Notes: generated by a model not told the origin, from the letters alone. Numbered from the stretch's first letter, positions 50,486 to 59,758 are shown. The stretch: DNA of 64,000 nucleotides from Algicella marina (GCF_009931615.1 NZ_CP046620.1:1813501-1877500), one strand, 5' to 3'. Numbers and translations are program-made.

Positions 50486-51259
50486 ATGGTCTTTACTCTG
50501 GCTGCATGCGCCGAGATGCTCTGGCGCGACAGGCCGATCGAATGGCGGTGCACAAAGCTCGCCGAAATGGGCTTTCAGGTCGGTCTCTGGAACTGGCCGG
50601 ATCATGATCTTGACAAGCTGGCCAAGTCCGGCGCGACGTTCTCGATCATGAATGGCTATCTCGAGGGTCGGCTCGCAGACGACGAGGGTGCCGACGCGCT
50701 CCTCGCGTCGGCACGCGACACCGCCAAGATTGGCAAACGGCTCGGCGTCGCGCGTCTGAATCTTCACGGAACAGGTCTCGGAGAGGGTGGCCGCCCGGTT
50801 CTCGCGGAAGTTGCCACACCGCTAAAGTGGGTGAAAGCGCTGGATACGCTGAACCGGATCTGCGACCTCGCCGAGGAAATGGACGTTGTCTTCACGCTCG
50901 AGAACTTGAACCTGCCGGTCGATCACGCAGGGGTTCCGTTTGCTCGGGCGGAAGAAACATTGGCTCTTGTTTCCGCAGTTAGTCGTCCGCAACTGCGACT
51001 TAATCTGGATCTGTACCATGCCCAGATTGGCGAGGGGAACCTGATCGAGTTGTGCCGAGCTTGCCTGCCATGGATCGGCGAAATCCAGGTCGCCGACGTG
51101 CCCGGCCGGTGTGAACCGGGAACCGGTGAAATCAACTACGCCGGAGTCGCAAAAGCGCTGAAATCTATGGGATACACCGGCCCGATCGGGATGGAGGCTT
51201 TTGCTTCGGGTGCCCCTGAAGACGCATTGTCCGCATTTAAAGCCGCTTTCTCTGCCTAG
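50486..51259 (+). CDS. Hydroxypyruvate isomerase family TIM-barrel protein
   Basis: A 257-aa xylose-isomerase-like barrel. ENLNLPVDHAG, LNLDLYHAQIGEGNLIEL and IQVADVPGRCEPGTGEINY are typical of Hyi/OtnI hydroxypyruvate isomerases, with metal-binding Glu, Asp and His. In iol clusters such proteins also include IolI/IolH inosose isomerases; I cannot separate these by eye. It lies 3 bases after iolG, the end of the IolR-linked operon. Confidence 0.8.
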   Translation: MVFTLAACAEMLWRDRPIEWRCTKLAEMGFQVGLWNWPDHDLDKLAKSGATFSIMNGYLEGRLADDEGADALLASARDTAKIGKRLGVARLNLHGTGLGEGGRPVLAEVATPLKWVKALDTLNRICDLAEEMDVVFTLENLNLPVDHAGVPFARAEETLALVSAVSRPQLRLNLDLYHAQIGEGNLIELCRACLPWIGEIQVADVPGRCEPGTGEINYAGVAKALKSMGYTGPIGMEAFASGAPEDALSAFKAAFSA

Positions 51260-51835
51260 CGTAGCCATGGCCGATACTCATTACGTTCGTGTTGATGCCG
51301 GCCATGAGCGTGGTTTCGGTGTCGTCCCAGACACTTGGCCGGGATTGCGTCGCAGGCGGCGGCGACCTCCGTCATAGTGGCTGTACGGCCGGCGTCAGGG
51401 GTTAGGATAACGTCGGCACAGACCAATCCATCGCGTGCTGTGGGCGAGCCGAGCCGAATGCATCACGTAATGAAAACGCCGTTCTACGCTGGCATCGCGA
51501 ACAGCGCACCTGCCGCATTCCCTGTCCTTGTTGCATCGTTGTTGTTCAGAACACGATTTCATGAATTGCTTGATTCACCCAAACTGAGATTGAGGGGCAG
51601 TTTGAGCCCGAACTTAGCCAGGCGGCAAATCTAAGAAGTTCGGTCGTCTCACAGAATTTTTCTCAAACACGCGAGAGTCCGCGCTCGCGGCGAGATGTCA
51701 GTGGTTCGCAGTGGTGATAATTGTGGGGCGAAAAACTACTGGCACTGAACCTCGTCCCCACTGCAGATGGCTGCAACCGCCTTCGTTACAATTTCAAATG
51801 CCCCGCCAGTTGTTGGCAAAGAGGCGCTGCACAGC
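51260..51835. other. 575-base stretch without an intact gene
   Basis: Between the isomerase gene and an AraC gene. A 99-codon frame (51335-51634) has no good ribosome binding site. Minus-strand frames contain a short gene-like stretch (VCADVILTPDAGRTATMTEV) with no start or continuation, possibly coding debris. Nothing is identified with confidence. Confidence 0.4.
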
Positions 51836-52702
51836 CTATGGCCATTCAGCGAAGGAGACTTCCTTCGTACGCGTACGATAAAGCGGGGTGTAGGTGCGGC
51901 GGAATTGCGCGGGAGCGAGGCTTGCGTGGCGGCGAAAGAAACGCGTGAAATATGCGGCGTCGCTGAAACCGAGTTTATATCCAACTTCGGCTACTTGGAG
52001 GTTGGTTGTGATCAGTAGTGCCTTTGCTTCTTCCATTAAACGTCGCTGCATGTGTTGATGCGGAGGTATGCCGATTGCGCGGTGTACAGCTTCGTTCAGG
52101 CGGTCGCGCGACACGCCAATGCGGCGAGCGTACTCCGCCACTGTCCAGTGATTTTGCAAGTGCAGTTCCACCAAATTTAGAAAGCTATCGGAGATACGAT
52201 GCGGCTGGGGCTCGCTTGCCTGAAGAGGCGGTGCGGCGGCCCGCCAAATTTCGATCATCAGAAGCGAAACGCAATGGTGCAGAACGGTTTCGTTTCCCGG
52301 TGCCAAAGTACGCAACTCGCTCTCGATCTTGTCAAACAGCACAACGAAGGATTGCATCATCGGGGGTGTTATGTCGGACAGAAAGATGCGGCGGCTGACC
52401 ACTTGGCGGACATGGGCCGAGATCACGTCGGTCGGCAGCGCACGGCCGAGGGCGCGTTCAGGCATACGGATCAGAAATCCCCTCGTGCCTGCGGCCAGTG
52501 TGATCCGGGTCGACCAGCCCGTTGGGGACCAGATTAGACAAGGTCCAGCCACGTCCCGTTCGACCTCATCGGAAACAAATGCGCCACGGCCCGCTTCCAG
52601 AATCACAAAGGTCGCGCGACCGCCCGAAGTGGCAAATTCGGTCTTGGTCAGCGCACTCTTGATGCGCTCTGCCTGGATAGTCTGACGCTCTAAAGACTGC
52701 AA
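51836..52702 (-). CDS. AraC family transcriptional regulator
   Basis: About 288 aa. An N-terminal cupin-like sensing domain (FVILEAGRGAFVSDEVERDV, WSPTGWSTRITLAAGTRGFL) and a C-terminal AraC double HTH (TVAEYARRIGVSRDRLNEAV, QVAEVGYKLGFSDAAYFTRF). The only start giving a full domain is the TTG at 52702; start confidence is modest. Divergent from the Liv-type ABC-ALDH operon, which is its likely target. Cupin-AraC regulators of this kind often respond to aromatic acids or related catabolites. Confidence 0.85.
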   Translation of the reverse strand: MQSLERQTIQAERIKSALTKTEFATSGGRATFVILEAGRGAFVSDEVERDVAGPCLIWSPTGWSTRITLAAGTRGFLIRMPERALGRALPTDVISAHVRQVVSRRIFLSDITPPMMQSFVVLFDKIESELRTLAPGNETVLHHCVSLLMIEIWRAAAPPLQASEPQPHRISDSFLNLVELHLQNHWTVAEYARRIGVSRDRLNEAVHRAIGIPPHQHMQRRLMEEAKALLITTNLQVAEVGYKLGFSDAAYFTRFFRRHASLAPAQFRRTYTPLYRTRTKEVSFAEWP

Positions 52703-52890
52703 TTTCGCTAGTTACCTGTCAGCAGTTCCGTCAAAAGTACAATTATATCCCCAAAATGTCTATTATCCTAAGTGTCGCCGCAACTTAGGCTGACGGCATT
52801 CACCGCACTGAGAACGGCGGGGATCTGGAGACCGTGTCGATTTGACTCAAATGGGCCACGGTATCCTGATAATCATTGGGAGGGAAATAA

Positions 52891-54129
52891 ATGAACAAAA
52901 CGCTCTTCGAGGCGGCCCGATTGACGCGGCGCCAGACGGCTTGTGCCCTCGCGGCACTTGCCATCGCGGTCGGTGCGCATGGCGTTGCGGCACAAGATCG
53001 CGACAAGGTGACCATCGGATACGCGATATCCAAGTCCGGCCCGAACGCTGGCGGTGCGGACATGACTGTCACACCCAACTATGAATTGTGGGTTCAGGAG
53101 GTGAATGCCGCAGGTGGCCTGACACTGCCCGACGGCAGCCAGTTGCCGATCGAAGTCATCGCCTATGATGATCGATCTTCCGCTGAGGAGGTGGTCCGCG
53201 CAGTCGAGCGTCTGGCCACACAGGACGAGGTGGATATCATCCTGCCGCCCTGGGGCACCGGTTTCAATCTTGCCGTCGCACCGCTGATGGCCAAGTTCGG
53301 TTATCCCCATCTGGCTGGTGCTGCCGTCACCGACAAGGCTTCGGACTTCGTCGAGCGCTGGGACACTAGTTTCTGGTTCATGGGCGGCAGTGTCGATTAC
53401 GTTTCTGCGTTTACCGACATACTCGTGGCTGAGCGCGAGGCCGGTCGTATCAACGACAAGATCGCCATGATCTCGGTCGCGGATGGCTTTGGCATCGATC
53501 TGGTCAAGGCAGCGCGGCCTAGCTTCGAGGCCGCTGGTTTTGACATCACCTATGACAAGAGCTTTCCGCCGGAGACCTCGGACTTCGCTACCATTCTGAA
53601 CGAGGCCGCGAACTCCGAGGCGGACACCTTTGTCGCCTTCACCTATCCGCCACATACCTTTGCGCTGACGAAGCAGGCCAAGGTCGCGAGCTACAGCCCG
53701 CCGGTGTTTTACCTCGGCGTGGGAGCCGGCTTCCCGGTCTATCCGGGCATCGCCGGTGGATCTGTCGAAGGGGTGATGAGCCTTGGCGGGATCGACCCGG
53801 ACAACGAGCTGAACTCGGCCTACCGCGCCAAACACGAAGAGATCGTGGGACGCGCGCCTGATTACTGGGGCTCGGTGCTGATCTATGCCTCGCTCCAGAT
53901 GCTGGAACAAACCATCGAGCGGGTCGGTCTGGACAAGTCCGCAATCGCCGACGAACTGTCGACCGGCACATTCTCGACCGTGCTGGGCGAAGAAACCCGG
54001 CTGGAAAACAACCAGTTGCGCGCGATCAACTGGGTAGGTCAGTGGCAGGATGGTCAGTTCGTGGCGGTATCCGCCGAAGGGGGCGGAGGCACGGTTGCGG
54101 CTGAGTTGCCCAAGCCTGACTGGGAATGA
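52891..54129 (+). CDS. Branched-chain-amino-acid-type ABC substrate-binding protein
   Basis: A periplasmic leucine-binding-protein-like receptor, 412 aa. The signal region reads MNKTLFEAARLTRRQTACAL and ends AVGAHGVAAQ; twin basic residues precede the hydrophobic core. VTIGYAISKSGPNAGGADMT begins the ligand domain and EVIAYDDRSSAEEVVRAVER is a family block. GGGAGGG precedes the ATG. Paralogues bind amino acids, amides, urea or aromatic compounds; the linked aldehyde dehydrogenase suggests a non-amino-acid ligand here. Confidence 0.9.
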   Translation: MNKTLFEAARLTRRQTACALAALAIAVGAHGVAAQDRDKVTIGYAISKSGPNAGGADMTVTPNYELWVQEVNAAGGLTLPDGSQLPIEVIAYDDRSSAEEVVRAVERLATQDEVDIILPPWGTGFNLAVAPLMAKFGYPHLAGAAVTDKASDFVERWDTSFWFMGGSVDYVSAFTDILVAEREAGRINDKIAMISVADGFGIDLVKAARPSFEAAGFDITYDKSFPPETSDFATILNEAANSEADTFVAFTYPPHTFALTKQAKVASYSPPVFYLGVGAGFPVYPGIAGGSVEGVMSLGGIDPDNELNSAYRAKHEEIVGRAPDYWGSVLIYASLQMLEQTIERVGLDKSAIADELSTGTFSTVLGEETRLENNQLRAINWVGQWQDGQFVAVSAEGGGGTVAAELPKPDWE

Positions 54130-54218
54130 TCCTCGTAGCGTGAGCAGACAACTTTCGGGTCGGAGTGCGGCGGCTGAATCCGCCGCCTCCACCCGCCTCC
54201 AACAAGACCGGAGCTTCC

Positions 54219-55082
54219 ATGCTTGAACACGTCGTCAACGGCCTCGTGCTCGGCGGCACATATGCGCTTGTCGCAATGGGGCTGACCATCCAGTACGGGA
54301 TCGCCCGGATCATGAACCTAGGTTTCGGGGACATGATCATCGCCGCCTGCTTCGCCACCTACGTTCTGTCTACAACTTTATCGATCAACCCGATCGTCTC
54401 ACTGCTGATCATCGTGCCGGCGGGCTATGCCGTCAGCGATGTTATTTATCGCGTGTTGATGAAGCCACTGGTGGATCGCGCGCCCGACGATGGCGCGCTG
54501 GAGGTCGACAGCATCCTTGTCACCTTCGGGCTGCTCTTCGTGATCCAGGGCGTTCTGCTGGCGATCTTCGGTGGCGGCTACACCAGCTACAGCTTTCTTA
54601 ACACGCCGGTCAACGTTCTGGGCACCGTGGTCGCAGGCAACCGGCTTCTGGCGCTGGTCCTGAGCCTTTTGATCGGCGGTGCGTTGGTCGTTATCCTGTT
54701 CCGCTCCCGCTGGGGCATGATCCTGCGTGCCGTCGCCTTGGCACCGCACAGTGCGCCTCTCTTCGGCATCGACACCGATCGCGCCGCGCGGACCGCCTTT
54801 GCCATCGGCGGTGCCATGGCCGCAACCGGTGGCGTGGTCGTCTCGATGTTCCAGACCTTTACCGCGACCGCGGGGGTCGTGTTTACGATGAAGGCCCTGA
54901 TCGTCGTCATTCTTGGCGGCAAGGGCAGCGTGCCGGGCGCCATCGTCGCCGGGCTGCTGCTGGGTCTCGTCGAGACCTTCGTCGCTGCCTATGTTGACCC
55001 CGGCCTGACGCTGGCCGCTGTCTACACCGTGTTTCTCGTGCTGCTGCTGGTGCGGCCGAACGGCCTGTTTGGAAAGGCGTGA
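54219..55082 (+). CDS. LivH-type ABC permease
   Basis: A 287-aa permease of the branched-chain amino acid family with about eight hydrophobic segments. VVNGLVLGGTYALVAMGLTI is the LivH N-terminal signature, and VILGGKGSVPGAIVAGLLLG the conserved coupling region. The ATG at 54219 has CCGGAG upstream; the frame to 54165 is Pro-rich and not membrane-like. It shares a one-base TGATG junction with the livM-like gene. Confidence 0.9.
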   Translation: MLEHVVNGLVLGGTYALVAMGLTIQYGIARIMNLGFGDMIIAACFATYVLSTTLSINPIVSLLIIVPAGYAVSDVIYRVLMKPLVDRAPDDGALEVDSILVTFGLLFVIQGVLLAIFGGGYTSYSFLNTPVNVLGTVVAGNRLLALVLSLLIGGALVVILFRSRWGMILRAVALAPHSAPLFGIDTDRAARTAFAIGGAMAATGGVVVSMFQTFTATAGVVFTMKALIVVILGGKGSVPGAIVAGLLLGLVETFVAAYVDPGLTLAAVYTVFLVLLLVRPNGLFGKA

Positions 55083-55999
55083 TGATGAAGACTTCGCATG
55101 GTTTCGCCCTGGCCGGTATTGCGATCATCCTGCTGGCGATCGCACCGCTGATCGTATCCGACTATTGGACAGGCGTCCTTCTGGGCATGACCGGCTATGT
55201 AACGTTGGCCACTGCGTGGGCGCTCTTCTCCGGCCCGACGCGCTACATTTCACTGGCGACAGTGGCTTTTTTCGGGGTCGGCGCCTACACGGTCGCCGTT
55301 CTGAACGAGGCCCTGCCCTATCCGCTTGTGCTCATCTGTGCGGCGGGGATCGGCATGGTCATGGCGCTTGTGGTCGGCCTCTCGACGCTGCGCCTAGCCG
55401 GGGTCTATTTCGTGATCTTCACCTTCGGGCTGGCCGAGCTGGTGCGCCAGACCGTCAGCTGGTGGGAGGTCAACGTGACCTACACCATGGGCCGCTACGT
55501 GTTCTTGCCGTTCGAGGGGCGACACATCTATTGGCAGCTTCTCGCTCTGGCTGTCGTAACCTTCCTGATCGCATGGACAATTGGGAGGTCGCGAATCGGT
55601 CTGGCGCTCAAGGCACTTGGCGATGACGAAACCGTAGCCGCCCATGCCGGTGTAGACGTGACCCGGATCAAGCTCCTGCTATTTGTCATCTCGTCCACGA
55701 TCATCACCCTGGTCGGTGCCATCCAGGCCCCGCGCTGGACCTACATCGAGCCCTCCATCGTCTTCAATCCGACGGTCAGCTTCATGACGCTTATCATGGC
55801 GCTGTTGGGCGGGGCGATGCGGCTCTGGGGGCCACTGGTGGGTGCGGTACCGCTGTTCCTGCTGTTCGAATGGCTCTCCGTCAGCTTCCCCGACCACTTC
55901 TCGATCATCCTCGGACTGCTCTTCATCCTGATCGTCTTCGTCATGCCAAATGGCGTTCTGGCCAAAATTGAAGATCTGCGAAAGCGAGGCCGGGCATGA
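55082..55999 (+). CDS. LivM-type ABC permease
   Basis: A 305-aa permease with about nine hydrophobic segments, the LivM partner. SGPTRYISLATVAFFGVGAY and the IGLALKALGDDETVAAHAGV coupling loop identify the family. I use the ATG at 55082 (a GTG at 55079 and an ATG at 55085 are alternatives). It overlaps the LivG-type ATPase gene by four bases. Confidence 0.9.
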   Translation: MMKTSHGFALAGIAIILLAIAPLIVSDYWTGVLLGMTGYVTLATAWALFSGPTRYISLATVAFFGVGAYTVAVLNEALPYPLVLICAAGIGMVMALVVGLSTLRLAGVYFVIFTFGLAELVRQTVSWWEVNVTYTMGRYVFLPFEGRHIYWQLLALAVVTFLIAWTIGRSRIGLALKALGDDETVAAHAGVDVTRIKLLLFVISSTIITLVGAIQAPRWTYIEPSIVFNPTVSFMTLIMALLGGAMRLWGPLVGAVPLFLLFEWLSVSFPDHFSIILGLLFILIVFVMPNGVLAKIEDLRKRGRA

Positions 56000-56724
56000 G
56001 CAAACCGCTTGAAATAGCCAGGCTGCACAAACGCTTCGGCGGGCTGGTCGCGGTCAGGGACGTGTCGTTCAAACTGCAATCCGGCGAGGTTGTGGGCCTT
56101 CTGGGCCCGAACGGCTCGGGCAAGACGACCGTGCTCAACATGATCTCGGGCGCCCTGCCCTGCGATGGCGGCACGGTGCGCATTGGCGACACCGACATCA
56201 CCCGGATGAAGCCCCACAGGGTGGCAAAGCACGGCGTCGCCCGTACCTTTCAACTCGTCCGCCCGCTGCCCACCCTGAGCGTGGCCGAGAACGTGCTGCT
56301 GTCGCTGGCCTTCGGTCACAAGCGGTACTGGGGCCGCGAGGCGCGCGCGCTGGCCGAAGAGAAGCTGGCCTTCGTCGGGCTGGCCGGACGTGGCGACGAG
56401 CAGGTCGGCAATCTCACATATATCGACCAGAAACGGCTCGAAATGGCTCGCGCGCTGGCTTCGGAGCCTGATCTGCTGCTGCTCGACGAATGGCTGGCGG
56501 GCCTAAATCCCTCCGAGTTGCGCATCGGCATCGACCTCGTCCGGCACCTGCAGAGCGAGGGCATGACCGTGCTGCTGGTCGAACACATCATGGAGGCGGT
56601 GCGTGCGCTCTGCTCGCGCTGCATCGTGATGAGTGCGGGCGAAAAGATCGCCGAAGGCCCCTCGGCCGAGGTGCTGCAAGACCCGGCTGTCATCAAGGCC
56701 TACCTGGGGGACGACCATGCTTGA
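55996..56724 (+). CDS. LivG-type ABC ATPase
   Basis: A 242-aa ATPase: Walker A LLGPNGSGKTT, LivG-specific GVARTFQLVRPLPTLSVAEN, Walker B LLLLDEWLAGLNPSE, H-loop LLVEHIME. The signature motif is degenerate, NLTYIDQKRLEMARAL instead of LSGGQ or the common LivG LAYGQQ, and the Walker B is followed by W rather than P. Such variants occur in LivG subfamilies, but with the partner LivF retaining a canonical SGGE motif the pair could hydrolyse ATP asymmetrically. Confidence 0.9.
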   Translation: MSKPLEIARLHKRFGGLVAVRDVSFKLQSGEVVGLLGPNGSGKTTVLNMISGALPCDGGTVRIGDTDITRMKPHRVAKHGVARTFQLVRPLPTLSVAENVLLSLAFGHKRYWGREARALAEEKLAFVGLAGRGDEQVGNLTYIDQKRLEMARALASEPDLLLLDEWLAGLNPSELRIGIDLVRHLQSEGMTVLLVEHIMEAVRALCSRCIVMSAGEKIAEGPSAEVLQDPAVIKAYLGDDHA

Positions 56725-57427
56725 ACTGAAGGATGTGACCGTTCGCTATGGCAAGCATCTAGCGGTGGACGGCGTCAGCTTTGCCATCGCTAAGGGCGAA
56801 GTTGTCGTTGTCCTGGGTGCAAATGGTGCGGGCAAGTCATCCCTGCTAAAGGCCATTGCCGGGATGGTCCCGACCTCCGAAGGCTCCGTCGAATTGAATG
56901 GTGAGACCGTGACCGGCGTGCCGGCCTACACAGTGACAAACCGGGGCATTGCGCTGGTGCCTGAGGGGCGCGCCATCGTCGGACGCATGTCGGTTGAGGA
57001 AAACCTGCGACTTGGCGCGACTCCGCAACGCGCCCGCGCCTCGGAAGAGAAAACACTCTCGCAGGTTTTCGACATCTTTCCCCGGCTGGCCGAGCGACGA
57101 AAGCAACTTGTGCAGACCATGTCCGGCGGCGAACAGCAGATGGTCGCCGTAGGCCGTGCAATGATGTCGAAACCTGAATTTCTGCTGCTGGATGAACCGA
57201 GCCTTGGCCTCGCTCCGATCGTGGTGGGTGACATGTTCAAGGCGCTGGCGCGGGTGCGCAAAACCGGAGTGGGGCTGCTGATCGTCGAGCAGAACGTGAA
57301 GATCAGCCTGCGCCAAGCAGATCGCGGCTACCTACTCGAAGCGGCTCGGATAACAGGTTCGGGCACGTCGGAAGAATTGATGAACGACAGGGCCGTCAGA
57401 CACGCCTTTCTTGGCGGCGAGATGTAA
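56717..57427 (+). CDS. LivF-type ABC ATPase
   Basis: A 236-aa ATPase: Walker A LGANGAGKSS, LivF-type NRGIALVPEGRAIVGRMSVE, signature MSGGEQQMVAVGRAMM, Walker B LLLLDEPSLGLAP, H-loop LIVEQNVK. The start is the ATG at 56717, overlapping the LivG-type gene by eight bases. The aldehyde dehydrogenase gene follows without a gap, so the enzyme is part of the transport operon. Confidence 0.92.
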   Translation: MLELKDVTVRYGKHLAVDGVSFAIAKGEVVVVLGANGAGKSSLLKAIAGMVPTSEGSVELNGETVTGVPAYTVTNRGIALVPEGRAIVGRMSVEENLRLGATPQRARASEEKTLSQVFDIFPRLAERRKQLVQTMSGGEQQMVAVGRAMMSKPEFLLLDEPSLGLAPIVVGDMFKALARVRKTGVGLLIVEQNVKISLRQADRGYLLEAARITGSGTSEELMNDRAVRHAFLGGEM

Positions 57428-58891
57428 ATGGAGAAGAACATGAGCGTTTTGGACCTACTGATCGAGGGCGAAAAAGTGCAGGCCGAAGATGGCCGCACCT
57501 TCACCCGCAACAATCCTCTGACCGGCGGGGTGGCGACCGAAGCCGCCGCAGCAACGGTCGCCGATGCCAACCGCGCCGCCGATGCTGCCGCGCGCGCCTT
57601 CCCCGAATGGTCCAGTACCGGCCCCGGCGAACGGCGTCGCCTTCTGCTGGCGGCGGCGGACAATCTCGAAGCGCGCGGGGGCGACATTGCCCGCGCCATG
57701 GCCGAAGAACTGGGGGCCACCGCCGCCTGGTCGGGGTTCAACGTCATGCTGGCGGCGGGGATGCTGCGTGAGGCGGCCTCGATGACCACCATGATCAAGG
57801 GCGAAGTCATCCCGTCAAACCGCCCCGGCTCCATGGCCATGGCCATCCGCCAGCCCGCCGGTGTGGTGCTGTCGATGGCGCCGTGGAACGCGCCGGTCAT
57901 CCTTGGCGTGCGATCAATCGCCATGCCATTGGCTTGCGGAAATACCGTGGTGATGAAATCCTCCGAACTCTCGCCCCGCACCCATGCGCTGATCGTCGAA
58001 GCGATGCAGGAAGCGGGCCTGCCCAAGGGCGTGCTCAACGTGCTGTCCAACGCGCCCGACAATGCCAGCGAGATCGTCGAAGCCCTGATCCGCCACTCCG
58101 CCGTGCGCCGGGTGAACTTCACCGGCTCCACCCGAGTTGGCCGGATCATTGCAAAACTCGCGGCCGAAAACCTCAAGCCGGCGCTGCTGGAACTCGGCGG
58201 AAAGGCTCCAATGATCGTGCTCGACGATGCCGACCTCGATGCAGCAGTCGCCGCCGCCGCCTTTGGCGCTTACATGAATCAGGGCCAGATCTGCATGTCG
58301 ACTGAACGGCTCGTGGTGTTGGCCTCAGTAGCAGATGCATTTGTCGAGAAACTTGCCGCCAAGGTCCGCAGCCTGACCGTGGGAGACCCGCGCGAGGGAA
58401 ACACCTCGCTGGGTTGTGTCGTGGACAAAGGCGCCGTAACCCGGATCATGAGCCTTGTGCGCGATGCCGAGGACAAAGGCGCGACAATCCTGGCCGGCGG
58501 GCATACGGATGGCGTCCTCATGGAAGCGACCCTGATCGACCATGTCACACCTTCGATGCGCATCTATTCCGAGGAAAGCTTCGGCCCGACCGCGTCAGTG
58601 GTCCGCGTGGCCAGTGTGGATGAAGCAGTTCGCGTGGCGAATGACACCGAATATGGACTGTCAGCCAGCATCTTCGGACGAGACACCGTGCGAGCTATGA
58701 ATATCGCCAAGAGAATCGAAAGCGGTATTTGCCACATCAACGGCCCCACCGTACATGACGAAGCACAGATGCCCTTTGGAGGGGTCAAGGACTCCGGCTA
58801 TGGCCGTTTTGGTGGCATGGCCGCGATCGAGGAATTTACCACCCTGCGCTGGATCACAGTTCAGGACGGACAACCTCATTATCCGATTTAA
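57428..58891 (+). CDS. Aldehyde dehydrogenase (salicylaldehyde/vanillin-dehydrogenase-like)
   Basis: A 487-aa NAD(P)-dependent enzyme oxidising an aldehyde to its acid. Catalytic Cys289 in MNQGQICMSTERL, Glu255 in LLELGGKAP, Asn154 in APWNAPVILG, Lys177 in VVMKSSE, cofactor loop FTGSTRVG. NQGQICMSTER and GPTVHDEAQMPFGGVKDSGY are typical of vanillin, benzaldehyde and salicylaldehyde dehydrogenases. The ATG at 57428 immediately follows the LivF-type stop; an in-frame ATG at 57440 has AGAAG upstream. Coupling to an importer and an AraC regulator suggests use of an imported aromatic or related compound. Confidence 0.9.
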   Translation: MEKNMSVLDLLIEGEKVQAEDGRTFTRNNPLTGGVATEAAAATVADANRAADAAARAFPEWSSTGPGERRRLLLAAADNLEARGGDIARAMAEELGATAAWSGFNVMLAAGMLREAASMTTMIKGEVIPSNRPGSMAMAIRQPAGVVLSMAPWNAPVILGVRSIAMPLACGNTVVMKSSELSPRTHALIVEAMQEAGLPKGVLNVLSNAPDNASEIVEALIRHSAVRRVNFTGSTRVGRIIAKLAAENLKPALLELGGKAPMIVLDDADLDAAVAAAAFGAYMNQGQICMSTERLVVLASVADAFVEKLAAKVRSLTVGDPREGNTSLGCVVDKGAVTRIMSLVRDAEDKGATILAGGHTDGVLMEATLIDHVTPSMRIYSEESFGPTASVVRVASVDEAVRVANDTEYGLSASIFGRDTVRAMNIAKRIESGICHINGPTVHDEAQMPFGGVKDSGYGRFGGMAAIEEFTTLRWITVQDGQPHYPI

Positions 58892-58900
58892 GGGGAGTTT

Positions 58901-58981
58901 TTGTTCGATCTTGAAGGTAGAAACTGTGTGATAACCGGCGGGGCTAAATCGTTTGGACCGGCGGCGGCGCGACGCGTGGGA
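58901..58981 (+). pseudogene. Truncated short-chain dehydrogenase (N-terminal fragment)
   Basis: Nine bases after the aldehyde dehydrogenase stop, AAGGGGAG precedes a TTG and then FDLEGRNCVITGGAKSFGPA and AARR, the start and cofactor motif of an SDR. After about 25 residues the similarity ends. The operon probably once encoded a complete SDR here, perhaps an alcohol dehydrogenase feeding the aldehyde enzyme. Confidence 0.6.
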
Positions 58982-59189
58982 ACGTTCTTGCCTGACCGTC
59001 CAAACCACCAATTGCGTCAATATCGCTTACAGTCCGGACATCTTACGCCAACATGGTGCACTGCCGGGCGCTCAGGTCAGGGGATCACTCCCGACGCGAG
59101 GACTCTTGGGCAAAAACTGCATTGGCAGATGAAGACGTTGCGATTGTTTGGCGCGCTCATGAAGCGGATCACATCGCACAGCCACCAAC

Positions 59190-59630
59190 CATCGGTAGCG
59201 GTATTTTCCACTTCCCCTAGACCGGGCACCCAACGTGTCGGCGACACAGCATTGCGCAAGGCGTGTCCGAGATCAGGCGGGTTCTGAAGGATAGCGACAA
59301 ACGCATTGTCGAGACGGTCCCAAGCGAGGGCTATCGCCTGGTTCCTCCCGCCGGTGCGCGCGAACTGCGGCAAGGCTGCTCGCGGCGCTGGCCGTCAGCT
59401 AATTGGTGGGCGTCGTGGGCGCGGCTTTTCGGTTCGCAGAGAGCGGCCCGGAGGATGCACCCGACATCGCGGTTTTTCCGTTCGAGGATTTCCGCACGGC
59501 CGCCAACAGAGGAATTCTCAGCGACGCAGTGAGTGAGAGTATCTTCACCGCGCTCGCCCGCTTTCCGCAACTGATCGATGCTGAGAGCGAGGCGCGTATC
59601 GGGACGGACGAGATCGACGTCCCTCTGTAG
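59190..59630 (+). pseudogene. Remnant of a winged-helix (CadC/OmpR-type) regulator with TolB-like domain
   Basis: HSIAQGVSEIRRVLKDSDKR followed by IVETVPSEGYRLVPP (about 59248-59355) is the end of a Trans_reg_C winged helix. From about 59457, in a different frame, PDIAVFPFEDFRTAANRGIL and ESIFTALARFPQLI resemble the FlgO/TolB-N-like segment that follows such domains in adenylate-cyclase-type regulators. The frame change, absent N-terminus and early stop mark a decayed gene. Confidence 0.6.
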
Positions 59631-59758
59631 GCCACATGGCAGGAACTTTGCGCCGACATCGGCGTTTAAAATGTGGTGAGCCAGCCAAAGGTTAGCGCCT
59701 GACTATCCCCAACAGTTGGTTCCCGGATTGGAATCAACAGAAATTCAGGAGCTAATGG

